Shown here in pieces: positions 17,434 to 25,483 of a stretch of DNA of 64,000 nt. Position 1 is the stretch's first letter. Each line of letters opens with the position of its first letter. Origin of the DNA: Massilia sp. W12 (GTDB lineage Bacteria; Pseudomonadota; Gammaproteobacteria; Burkholderiales; Burkholderiaceae_D). The notes beneath the pieces were generated by a model. It ran no database searches. It was given only the letters and a program-made list of their open reading frames with translations, and was not told the origin of the DNA. The stretch is from assembly GCF_037300705.1 (NCBI RefSeq), contig NZ_CP147776.1, forward strand, positions 186,001 through 250,000. The letters are read 5' to 3'. A program made the position numbers and the translations under genes.

Positions 17434-18432
17434 TCAGTTGAATTGACGGAATGAATGCGGCCGTAAGGCCTCTTCCAATGTTTTTGCGCCATAATGTTTC
17501 TGCATATCATCGGACCAAGCCGATAAGTGCTCAACGAGCGTACGCGCAGATTGCAGCGCTTGATTCGCGCGCTCCATTTCCAAAACAGGCAATTCAGCGC
17601 AAATTTTTTCCAGCCAGTCATTGTGACCGTAATCTTCATCCAAATGCGCATGATCTACCAGCGGTTTGATGATGCCGATTTTATCAGTGTCAAAGTGTTT
17701 GCTCAGCAAGTCAAAAAATTGCATGGAGGAAACGCGATTTTCACCGGTCGATTCCAGGAACGCAGAGCATGCTGCGTAGGAAATCGGATCACGACGCGCG
17801 CACTCGCGCATGTGATTCATGATCGCCATTGTGCTGGGAAGTGGGTTATGCTGTCTAACTTGTTGCTCAGTCATTCCCGCTAACTTCAGCGCTTTCATGA
17901 AGAAGTGATGATGATTGTATTCTTCAGTGAAGTGTTTTGAAAAGTGTTGACGCATTTTTTTATGCTTGCACGCCGCACTGACTGCGGAGAGGCGGATTGT
18001 GGCGCCTTCGATAAAATAGAAATTTTCCAGCAACCAGCCCATAAATTCAGTCCGGCTGGCTGAGCCATCAGTCAGCCGCACCCAGAAATCGTGGTGGAAA
18101 ACATTTTTTTTCCAAATTGGAAAGATGTTCCGGCAAGCTGCGGCGAAGTCGCTTGGGGAAATTGTGAGCTGACATGGTTTATCCAGAACTTTAATTAAAT
18201 CAAGCCTCTGTAGATCTCTAATAATTGCTTTTGTGGCTTCAGGAGCCATCGCATGATCATGTATTAATTTTTCAAGCTCCTCATTTCCATTCATGGCTAG
18301 CAAGAATTTTTCAAGAGAGGCGTGAGAAAATCCGCTGACAGCCACTTCCAAGCCATTAAGTGCAATGTGGGTCTTTGATGTCTCGGGATGGTGAATCAAC
18401 GCTGCACCGGATCTGAGGATGGGATACTGCAT
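17434..18432 (-). CDS. RRE-like + haem-oxygenase-like diiron oxidase (HDO-A)
   Basis: A 332-residue protein. Residues 1-88 form a probable PqqD/RRE-like domain (strands THIALNGLEVAVSG, helices to IIRDLQRLDLIKVLD). Residues about 100-310 form a haem-oxygenase-like fold with a full apparent diiron set: Glu142 (YFIEGATIR), Glu171 and His174 (TEEYNHHHFF), Glu227 (AFLESTG), and His263, Asp267, His270 (HLDEDYGH), the HxxxDxxH pattern seen in CADD-type enzymes. Characterised HDOs (UndA, CADD, BesC) use Fe2 and O2 to oxidise or cleave amino-acid or fatty-acid substrates. The ribosome site AGGAAAAG is strong. It is the first gene after the precursor peptide and the likely modifying oxygenase. Confidence 0.8.
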   Translation of the reverse strand: MQYPILRSGAALIHHPETSKTHIALNGLEVAVSGFSHASLEKFLLAMNGNEELEKLIHDHAMAPEATKAIIRDLQRLDLIKVLDKPCQLTISPSDFAAACRNIFPIWKKNVFHHDFWVRLTDGSASRTEFMGWLLENFYFIEGATIRLSAVSAACKHKKMRQHFSKHFTEEYNHHHFFMKALKLAGMTEQQVRQHNPLPSTMAIMNHMRECARRDPISYAACSAFLESTGENRVSSMQFFDLLSKHFDTDKIGIIKPLVDHAHLDEDYGHNDWLEKICAELPVLEMERANQALQSARTLVEHLSAWSDDMQKHYGAKTLEEALRPHSFRQFN

Positions 18433-18607
18433 TTCTTTTCCTTTTTCCTGATTAACAACTTTAACAGATTGTTGAAAAATGGGTGTTAAATAGTAGGCTT
18501 AGTCATCTATGTCGCCACATCAAGACGGGTAAGTCATCAGAAGCTTAGCGCGATGTAAAGAATTGCGATTTTCGAACCTTGTTTGGGTTTCTCGTCATCA
18601 CATTTTC

Positions 18608-18641
18608 AAAATGGAGCCGTCATTCACGGCTCCATTTTTTT
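18608..18641 (-). terminator. Bidirectional terminator/attenuator after precursor gene
   Basis: The arms ATGGAGCCGT (18611-18620) and ACGGCTCCAT (18626-18635) are perfectly complementary around a CATTC loop. A/T runs on both sides extend the stem to about 13 bp and give a T-tract in either direction. It sits 24 bp past the precursor stop and 170 bp before HDO-A. Partial read-through would make far more precursor mRNA than enzyme mRNA, a common design in peptide clusters. Confidence 0.85.
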
Positions 18642-18664
18642 GGTGCTTGATGAATAATATTTAA

Positions 18665-18811
18665 TTATTTCATCATTGCGCCCAGAGCTGCGGTGTTTGC
18701 AGCCGGGGACTTAACAACTTCAACTGCTTGAGCTGCGCCGCCGCTCACTGCTGCGATTTCTTCAGCGGACAGTTCTTTTTCGTTTGCAACATTGGTATTG
18801 ATAGCGTTCAT
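18665..18811 (-). CDS. Double-glycine leader precursor peptide (48 residues)
   Basis: Starts at ATG 18811 with AAGGAAA about 6 bases upstream. The leader MNAINTNVANEKELSAEEIA continues AVSGG and fits the C39-exporter consensus LSxxELxxIxGG: Leu -12, Ser -11, Glu -8, Ile -7, Val -4, Gly -2, Gly -1. The 23-residue core begins AAQAVEVVKSPAANT and ends AALGAMMK. It has no Cys, only one Ser and one Thr, two Lys (core positions 9 and 23), two Met and eight or nine Ala. This composition excludes lanthipeptide, sactipeptide or thiazole chemistry as main routes. An upstream start at 18868 is possible but lacks a good ribosome site. The gene lies between exporter genes and modifying-enzyme genes on the same strand. 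Confidence 0.88.
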   Translation of the reverse strand: MNAINTNVANEKELSAEEIAAVSGGAAQAVEVVKSPAANTAALGAMMK

Positions 18812-18862
18812 TGAAATTTCCTTAGAAATGAAAAGTGGGTAGGATAGCTTGTATCCAGAGAT

Positions 18863-18878
18863 AGCCAAGGATATGGCT
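18863..18878 (-). promoter_or_regulatory. Inverted repeat at the start of the precursor transcript
   Basis: AGCCA at 18863-18867 and TGGCT at 18874-18878 are complementary across a 6-base spacer. They fall at or just after the transcription start predicted from the promoter at 18886-18913. It may be a 5' stabilising hairpin or an operator; the sequence alone does not decide. Confidence 0.4.
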
Positions 18879-18885
18879 GCTAAGG

Positions 18886-18913
18886 ATCATACATTATTAT
18901 TGAATAATGTCAA
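18886..18913 (-). promoter_or_regulatory. Sigma70 promoter of the precursor gene
   Basis: On the minus strand, TTGACA (complement of 18908-18913) and TATGAT (complement of 18886-18891) are separated by 16 bp. The -35 is a perfect consensus and the -10 has one mismatch. This would start transcription about 65 bases upstream of the precursor ATG. It is one of the best promoter matches I saw in the window, and no other reading frame lies between it and the peptide. Confidence 0.75.
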
Positions 18914-20208
18914 GGGGCTGTAAGTGAAGGAGTGGGGTAATCGAATGAAGTCGACTGGAGATTCTCTGTTAAGCCCGTTTTTGGCGCATCTCGTTATAAA
19001 TGTTTTATCTTTTAAATCAAAGACTTGTATCCAGTCGTTGCTTTTGCTGAGTTGAAAATGCATGCTTGATGAAGCCAGGAAAAAGCTTTGCGGGATAGAT
19101 GGATGCTAATAAAACAATAATTTTACCATTTTCTTCAGCACTGATTCACTATCACATCCGCGCACGACGGATCAAGCCAGGATTTCTGTATAGCGAGGCG
19201 GCTCTGGTGGTGTAACTGGGCGTTGAAAAAGGGAAAATAATCTGACTTCTGATGCTCTTGTGAAACGATGTTCTTGGAAAAATAGCGCGAGAAATTGCCT
19301 GTAGGAATCTTTTGTGGCGTTCTTCATGTTTTGAATAAAATGTTTGCATGTGTCGAGAGAGTGTTTGCAATGCTGAAAAAGGTGACTATTCAACCGCATT
19401 CAGGCCAAAAAACGTAGGCTGGGTTGTGTTTAGCGATAACCCGGCGTCCGACAGCGGTGGATCAACAAAAAAATGGCGCGTGGGATAAGCAAGATTGGCC
19501 ACAGACGTTCAAACACCTTGAAAAAAGTTCCCAGAATAGATACGTCGGGGGGGGGCAGTCACAAAAAAGTGCAAATCCCCATAGGGAAGCACTGATTAAT
19601 TTAACTTATAAGTAAATCCACGTTCTAAGTCATTGATTTTATTGGGATATAACAACCTGCTGTTGTATTAAATCAGCATTTCCATAGGTTCGCTTATCGG
19701 GGTTACAGTCAATTTTTCATCATGATGCCACCTTGCCGATGATCGCTTCTGCAAGGCTGCTTTTAAAAATTCATTTATTTTTTGCAAGAGACTCTTCTAG
19801 CTTGAAAAATGACAATCGAAGTGAATATTTTCTTTTGAGCTAAATTTGAAATTAATTTTCAGTTAAATTCAGCATAAAAATGCGAGAAAGGGGTACAAAA
19901 TTTTTCCAACTGGTCGGTAATTTGCGCTCGAAAACCCGGGCGGAAAGACCTGTATTTTTGCTTGCCGCCGGCGTACCCCTTGCCGGATGTTTTGCAGGTC
20001 AGCGACTGATGCGGATGCTTCCCATTATAGTACTTCAAGCGTTGTATTCTGTCAGCCCTTTGAGTACTGTGCAGCTGAATGGAGTTGAATCTATTCAGGG
20101 GGGGGCAATACGGCGTTTTTTCGGTGGCGTTTGATCATGATGCAAGGATGGCGGCAGCTCGTTCAGTCAGGGGGGGGCGGCTTGCCGCCGCCGGTAGCCA
20201 AGGATTAT
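18914..20208. other. Intergenic region without recognised genes; three poly-G tracts
   Basis: About 1.3 kb, visibly AT-rich in places, between the precursor promoter and the exporter ATPase stop. I find no convincing coding region on either strand; open frames of 63-84 codons have no ribosome sites or family features. It carries three long G runs: G9 at 19547-19555, G8 at 20098-20105 and G8 at 20170-20177, each followed by C. A 9-bp inverted pair (AAGGGGTAC near 19889, GTACCCCTT near 19974) is also present. No second GG-leader peptide was found by eye. It may be decayed mobile or gene sequence. Confidence 0.5.
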
Positions 20209-22344
20209 CTATCTGGTTTTGTATTGGTCCATTGCCAGTATGCGATCCGCGCTTTGAATCGTTTCTGTACGGTGCGCAATCGAAATACGGGTGATTGATA
20301 ATTGCTTTAGCGCCGCGTTGACCTGTTGTTCTCGCGCCGGGTCCAAATGGCTGGTTGCTTCGTCCAAGAACAGGACGCGCGGTCGACGATATAACGCTCG
20401 CGCCAGTAGTACGCGTTGTTTTTGGCCGCCGGATAAGACTGTCCCCATATCGCCAACCAAGGTGTTGTATCCCATCGGCATGGCGCTGATGTCTTCGTGG
20501 ATTGAAGCCATGCGCGCACATTCCTGGGCCCAGTCCAGATCAGGCTGGGGGTCAAAGAAACAGATATTCTCCGCCAATGAGCCGGCAAACAGACTGTCAT
20601 CCTGCATCACGCAGGCTACCTGCTGGCGAAAAGCGGATAAACCATATTTGTGCAGTGGTTTGCCGTCGATCAGGATTTCGCCTTCAGTTGCTGGAAGTAC
20701 TCCAAGTAAGAGATTGAAAAATGTGCTTTTACCGCAACCGGATGGGCCAGTGATCGCCAGCGACTCGCCTGGGCGGATGCTGGCGTTGAGTCCGTCCAAC
20801 ACCCATGGTTCTTGCTCGCTGTAGCGATAGCGCAAGTTTTTGACTTCAATCATTGGCGAGGTGGTGGGCGCACCGCCGCCTTCTGCTGTTTTCGCGTGGG
20901 GCAGGGAGTGTTGGTCTTCATCCTCTGCTTTGCTGAGCACAATGTCAGCTAAACGCTCACCTTGCAGTTGCAACATGTGTAATTCAAACAGTTTATCGAT
21001 CAGGGACACTGTACGACCATTGAATTGAACTTTGTAAGCATGAAACGCCATGAATGCGCCGACCGAAAAATTCCCGGCGAGCACCAGCTTTGCTCCAAGC
21101 CAGATAATTGCGATGCCAGCCAGTCCAAACAGGGCGCTGTTAGCCACGCGGAACATTAACATGTATTTTTGCCCGCGCAAGTCGGCGTTGATTTGATTGG
21201 TCAGCAAACCTTGCCAAGCATTGTTGCGCTCGTGCTGGCGTTGGAACAGTTTGATTGCTTTAATACCACGCAATGTTTCCAGGAAATGGCTATTTTGGCG
21301 CGCTGAGTGTACGATATGCTCTTCGTTGGCACTGCGCAAAGCGTGATATGAGCTCCAGCGCAACAAGGCATATAGCGCCATATAGCCAAGTGCTACTGCC
21401 GACAGTAGCGGGCTGTAAAGCATCATCATGGCGACAATTACCAGCACCATCACACCATCCAGCAATGCTTCAATGAATGAGCTGGTCAGCGTGCGCTGCA
21501 TCACGTCTACTGCACCGGTTCGGGACACGAGGTCGCCAATATGCCGCTTTTCAAAAAAATGTACCGGCAGGCGCAATAAGTGCGACAGAACATTTGCGCG
21601 CCATTGTAAATTCAGCTGGGCGCCGATGAATAATAAGACCCAGCTGCGCGCCGCCCCGATCAGATGCTGCACCAGTGTCAAGAAGGCAAAGCCCAAGGCC
21701 ATGATCGCCAACAAATCGTAATCAGCGGACACCACCACATGGTCAATCACCCATTGCAAGAACAAGGGGTTGACCAAGACAAATATTTCCAGCGCCAAGG
21801 CCAGCATGATGACTTGGATCAGCGCAGATCCCATGCCATGCACCTGTCCTACTAAATCGCGCAGACGCACACGCTGCTTTTCCTCTCCATTTCTGAATTC
21901 CGGCGCAGGCCAGAGTTCAAGCGCGACACCGGTGAAAGAGTGTGAGAATTGTTCGATTTTCAATTCGCGTCGTCCAATGGCGGGGTCGATGATACGGACT
22001 TTATCACCGGACAAGCCTTCGAGAATGACAAAATGATTGAATTCCCAATGCAGGATGCAGGGCAGGCGCAGATTGCGTAAGTCTGCTAAATCAAGTTTTA
22101 AAGCGCGGGTATGCAATCCCAGGCGTTGCGCGCTTTGCATCAAACCTTGTAAATGCATGCCTTTCTGTGAAACTTGAAAGCGGTTGCGCATGCTGGCTAA
22201 ATCGGAATGAAAACCGTGCCAGTCAGCAATCATGCACAGGCACGCCAAGCCACACTCACTTGATTCGCTTTGCAAGACCGGGCGCAATTTGCGGCGCAGG
22301 CCAAGTGTAAGTTGTTCTAAAATTGTCATGGTATCGCCCGTCAT
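20209..22344 (-). CDS. C39 peptidase-containing ABC exporter (PCAT)
   Basis: A bacteriocin-type exporter of about 711 residues. The N-terminal C39 peptidase has an intact catalytic set: Gln25, Cys31 in SSECGLACLC, His104 in EFNHFVILEG and Asp120 in RIIDPAIG. A six-helix ABC membrane domain follows (about 160-450), then the ATPase: Walker A GPSGCGKSTF, signature LSGGQKQR, Walker B VLFLDEATSHLD and H-loop His in SIAHRTE. C39 exporters cut after a GG motif and export the core, matching the precursor at 18.7 kb. ATG 22344 overlaps the TAA of the fusion-protein gene (TAATG), implying coupled translation; ATG 22329 is another option. Confidence 0.95.
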   Translation of the reverse strand: MTGDTMTILEQLTLGLRRKLRPVLQSESSECGLACLCMIADWHGFHSDLASMRNRFQVSQKGMHLQGLMQSAQRLGLHTRALKLDLADLRNLRLPCILHWEFNHFVILEGLSGDKVRIIDPAIGRRELKIEQFSHSFTGVALELWPAPEFRNGEEKQRVRLRDLVGQVHGMGSALIQVIMLALALEIFVLVNPLFLQWVIDHVVVSADYDLLAIMALGFAFLTLVQHLIGAARSWVLLFIGAQLNLQWRANVLSHLLRLPVHFFEKRHIGDLVSRTGAVDVMQRTLTSSFIEALLDGVMVLVIVAMMMLYSPLLSAVALGYMALYALLRWSSYHALRSANEEHIVHSARQNSHFLETLRGIKAIKLFQRQHERNNAWQGLLTNQINADLRGQKYMLMFRVANSALFGLAGIAIIWLGAKLVLAGNFSVGAFMAFHAYKVQFNGRTVSLIDKLFELHMLQLQGERLADIVLSKAEDEDQHSLPHAKTAEGGGAPTTSPMIEVKNLRYRYSEQEPWVLDGLNASIRPGESLAITGPSGCGKSTFFNLLLGVLPATEGEILIDGKPLHKYGLSAFRQQVACVMQDDSLFAGSLAENICFFDPQPDLDWAQECARMASIHEDISAMPMGYNTLVGDMGTVLSGGQKQRVLLARALYRRPRVLFLDEATSHLDPAREQQVNAALKQLSITRISIAHRTETIQSADRILAMDQYKTR

Positions 22345-23594
22345 TAAAGTTTGCCGCTGACGCTCAGCAGGGGATCCAGCACCCATTCGTAAAGACGGCG
22401 ACGTTCCTGCAATATATCGGCTTCCAATTGCATCCCGCTCTGCAATGCTTCATCCCGCCCATAGGCTCGTACTGTTTGCGACTCAAGTTTTACTACCACC
22501 TTGTGCAAGCTGTCGTTGCCGGCGTTGATTGCGCCCTGCACTTCGTGAGGTGGCAAAGCCACCCGTGAAACTGAGCTCACCCGGCCCTTGGCGTGACCGA
22601 ATTTCTGATATGGGAAGGCTTGATAGCGCAATAAAACCGGTGAGCCGACGCGTATAAAACCGATTGCGCGGTTGGAGACATACAATTCGGCTTGTAGGCG
22701 CGCGTTATTTGGCACAATGTGCATCAGGGGGCGCGCCGGATCTGCGCTTTGGCCACGCTCCAGAGCAACCGCACTTACCACGCCTGCTTGCGGAGCGCGC
22801 AGGATCAGTCCTCGCCGTGCTTCGCTGACTGAATATTCCTCGGCTGCAGCGGCTTGCGCGCGCTTGAGCTGGGCCAGTTGCTTTTCATGCAGTAAAGGCG
22901 ATTCCGCCAAGTTTGCTTGTGCTTCTTTGATTTGATTCTCAAGCTTTAACTTTTCTCTGAGTTGTCCTTGTAACAAATTGCTCTGTTCCAAGCTCTCCGC
23001 TTCGCGCGTCTGTAATTGTTCCAGGGCGATGAATTGCTGCGATGCGAGTTGGCGGGCGCGCAACATTGCATCTTGCGCTAATTTAACTCTAGATTGTTGG
23101 TTGTCAATCTGCATTTGCAGGCTGCGGACTTCGCTTTGCAGACCGGCGATTTTCTGCTGCAAAGCCAGGATTTGCTCGCGCTGCAGGCGGGAAGTTTGTT
23201 GAATCTCGATTTCAAGTGAATGACGGCGCGCGGCAATTTGGGCGCTCTGTTCAGCCAGACTGTTGCCGATCAGCGGGAGATGCTGTTCATTACTTAACTC
23301 AATCAGTGGCGCCCCCTGCGCCACCTGCTCGCCGGGACGCGCCATTACGTTCAGCGCAACTCCGCTTTGCGGCGCATATACTCTGATCAGCCCTGCATCC
23401 GGCAGTAACTGACCGCTGACAGTACTGCGCCGGGTATAACTGCCAAAGAAGAGCAGTGCTAATAAACACGCGCCAATTAACAAGCCGCCTGCAGCCAGGA
23501 TGCGGGTGGGCACGGGCATAATTAATATCACTGTGCCATAAGCTCTGCTGCTTTGCGACTGCAAAGCTTGTTTGCGGAATAATGGAGGTGTCAT
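22344..23594 (-). CDS. HlyD-family membrane fusion protein of the peptide exporter
   Basis: The 416-residue product has one N-terminal membrane segment (ILAAGGLLIGACLLALLFFG, about residues 32-51) and a lipoyl-like half motif (YAPQSGVALNVMARPGEQVA). A long coiled coil follows (about 110-260, rich in Gln, Leu and Glu). Then come the second lipoyl half (LRAPQAGVVSAVALERGQSA) and a beta-barrel region with RVSSVSRVALPP. This is the periplasmic adaptor class used with C39 ABC exporters and an outer-membrane TolC-like channel, which is not encoded here. A -10 like TATAAT lies about 38 bp upstream (complement of 23632-23637). It is the first gene of the exporter operon. Confidence 0.93.
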   Translation of the reverse strand: MTPPLFRKQALQSQSSRAYGTVILIMPVPTRILAAGGLLIGACLLALLFFGSYTRRSTVSGQLLPDAGLIRVYAPQSGVALNVMARPGEQVAQGAPLIELSNEQHLPLIGNSLAEQSAQIAARRHSLEIEIQQTSRLQREQILALQQKIAGLQSEVRSLQMQIDNQQSRVKLAQDAMLRARQLASQQFIALEQLQTREAESLEQSNLLQGQLREKLKLENQIKEAQANLAESPLLHEKQLAQLKRAQAAAAEEYSVSEARRGLILRAPQAGVVSAVALERGQSADPARPLMHIVPNNARLQAELYVSNRAIGFIRVGSPVLLRYQAFPYQKFGHAKGRVSSVSRVALPPHEVQGAINAGNDSLHKVVVKLESQTVRAYGRDEALQSGMQLEADILQERRRLYEWVLDPLLSVSGKL

Positions 23595-23631
23595 GTTAAA
23601 ACGCGGAGATTTTCTATTGCGAGGGAAATAA

Positions 23632-23637
23632 ATTATA
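23632..23637 (-). promoter_or_regulatory. Probable -10 box of the exporter operon
   Basis: A perfect TATAAT on the minus strand, 38 bp upstream of the fusion-protein ATG. The -35 region about 17 bp further up is poor, so the promoter may need an activator, or the match may be chance. Confidence 0.35.
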
Positions 23638-23790
23638 CGCTGGCTTTACTGCGGATTGCTGATAAGGCGTGCCCGGGAATGAAGCGGGTTTGGATAGAAG
23701 GGACGGGTTTTTAATGTGGGGCGGCTTGCGCCCCACGCACCAGGCGCCGCTATATGGATTGAAGGCGTGGGGGTGAGTGTCGATCTTGCG

Positions 23791-25080
23791 TCAGCTGGTG
23801 TAATCCGCGTTCGTCTTCACATAGTCATAACTCAAATCGCAGCCCCAGGCAGTCCAGGCGGCGTCGCCTTCACCGAGTTCGACTTCGATATCCAGCTTTT
23901 TGCGCGCTTTCATGCGGGCCGAGAGTCCGGCCAGATCCAGCGGCACGGCTGCGCCGCCGGAAAACAGCACCGCGCCGTCCATCTTGATCACCACGCCCTT
24001 GGGGTCAATCGGGTAATCGCGCGTCTGGCCCGGCTTGCCTAAAGCCATCACCACCCGGCCCCAGTTCGGGTCTGCGCCAAAGACGGCGGTTTTCACCAGC
24101 GGCGAATTGATGATGAATTTCGCCACCTGGCGCGCCTGCTGCTCATCACCGGCTTTGCTGACGCGCGCTTCGATCAGCTTGTTCGCCCCTTCTGCGCCAA
24201 ACACCACTTCACGCGAGAGCTTGCTCATCATCGCCGCCAGCGCGGCTTCAAAATCGGCGTACAGCGCGTCGGAGTAGGGCACGGCGCCGGTTGAGAACAG
24301 AATCAGTGAATCGCTGGTGCTGGTGTCGCTATCCACGCTGATGCTGTTAAACGTGCGGTCGGAGATGCGTTGCAGGCTGGCTTGCAGTTTGTCTGCCGGC
24401 AGATCCAGGTTGGTGAAGAAATACACCAGCATGGTGGCCATATTCGGCTCGATCATGCCGGCGCCCTTGGCCATGCCGGCGATGCGCACCTCGCCGAAGG
24501 CGGCGGAACAGGTTTTCGGGCCTTTATCTGTGGTCAGAATCGCTTTTGCCACGTTGTCTTGCAAGCCGGGCTGCAGTGCGGCGGCGGCTTGCTGCAAGCC
24601 GGCTTCCACGGTCGGCATCGGCAGCGAGACGCCAATCACGCCGGTGCAGGAAATCATCACGTCCTGCTTGGCGATGCCCAGCAATTCCGCCGCCTGGCTG
24701 CAAATACGCTCGGCGTCGGCGCGGTCGGTCGGGGTGAATACATTGGCGTTCTTGGAAATCACCACCAGCGCCTGGCCCCGGCCATCCGCCAGGTGTTCGC
24801 GGTCCAGCAGCACGGAAGAAGAGGCGCTGCGGTTTTTTGTGAAAATCCCGGCGGCAGGGCCGGGCGCATCCAGCGCCACCAGCGTCATATCATAGACGCC
24901 CGGATATTTGATGCCGGCCATCACGGCGGCGCTGCGCAAGCCGGATGGTTGCTGCGATAAATCCGGCGCCAGTTCAATTTCGCGCTGTTCGGTCACAGAG
25001 TGAAAGGCGTAGCGGGTTTGCGCCGGATCGCCGTCTGCCGGCTCACTGATCCGGATCTGCGCAAAGGCATCAGAACTCAT
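23791..25080 (-). CDS. argJ: Glutamate N-acetyltransferase/amino-acid acetyltransferase
   Basis: A full-length ArgJ of about 429 residues, which transfers acetyl from N-acetylornithine to glutamate in the cyclic arginine pathway. The autocleavage site lies in KGAGMIEPNMATML, with the Thr of MATML becoming the nucleophile at the new beta-chain N-terminus. Other hallmarks are GVYDMTLVALDAPGPAAGIF, LTTDKGPKT, SVDSDTSTSDS and ADPNWGRVVMALG. ATG 25080 is preceded by AAAGGAAA; the longer frame upstream adds no homology. Together with argH in the same window it shows arginine biosynthesis genes are dispersed rather than in one operon. Confidence 0.96.
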   Translation of the reverse strand: MSSDAFAQIRISEPADGDPAQTRYAFHSVTEQREIELAPDLSQQPSGLRSAAVMAGIKYPGVYDMTLVALDAPGPAAGIFTKNRSASSSVLLDREHLADGRGQALVVISKNANVFTPTDRADAERICSQAAELLGIAKQDVMISCTGVIGVSLPMPTVEAGLQQAAAALQPGLQDNVAKAILTTDKGPKTCSAAFGEVRIAGMAKGAGMIEPNMATMLVYFFTNLDLPADKLQASLQRISDRTFNSISVDSDTSTSDSLILFSTGAVPYSDALYADFEAALAAMMSKLSREVVFGAEGANKLIEARVSKAGDEQQARQVAKFIINSPLVKTAVFGADPNWGRVVMALGKPGQTRDYPIDPKGVVIKMDGAVLFSGGAAVPLDLAGLSARMKARKKLDIEVELGEGDAAWTAWGCDLSYDYVKTNADYTS

Positions 25081-25167
25081 GGATGGTTTCCTTTCGGGTG
25101 GCTGAAAAATCGCGCTATTGTGCGGCATTTTTGCCGCTTCCGCAGCGATTTTCAGCAGGTGCGGGCG

Positions 25168-25195
25168 AAAAAAAAGCCCGGATCAACCGGGCTTT
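25168..25195 (-). terminator. Rho-independent terminator (minus strand)
   Basis: AAGCCCGG and CCGGGCTT flank a five-base loop, followed on the minus strand by eight T residues (A run at 25168-25175). It lies upstream of argJ and about 290 bp downstream of the sensor-kinase stop, so it either ends the kinase transcript or a short untranslated RNA between 25200 and 25480. No gene is supported in that roughly 290-bp interval. Confidence 0.8.
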
Positions 25196-25483
25196 GAATC
25201 TATTTCCAAGGAGGGAATAGAGGAGACAGGTAGAATGATGCCAGTCGGAAACACCTAAGTCCACTTTATATTTCCAATGTCGGATATGCGTTTTGTGAAT
25301 ATGTGCAGAATGGCGGGGCGGAAATCCGAAAATGCGACTTGTCGAAAAGCAAACAGAATCAGCAGTCATGTCACTTACTGCGCTATGAGAGATGCAGAAA
25401 AGAGGCTTGGCCTGCGTGTAATTTCCGGCTGGAAATTTTCAAGCCGGCCTTGTCATGAATGAAATGGCGGCGCGGAAAAAATC

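Noticed and set aside
19152-19399. Minus-strand frames of 72-75 codons in the peptide locus gap
   Set aside because: No GG-leader motif, no ribosome site, basic random-looking translation. Not a second precursor.
19880-20134. 84-codon plus frame containing a poly-G tract
   Set aside because: No ribosome site or homology; ends in a G-tract region; strand opposite to the operon.
20135-20521. Minus frame of 128 codons overlapping the exporter ATPase end
   Set aside because: It overlaps the ABC ATPase domain in another frame; no independent support.
23715-23733. TGGGGC/GCCCCA hairpin past argJ
   Set aside because: No T-tract follows on the strand where a terminator would be needed; weak evidence for termination.
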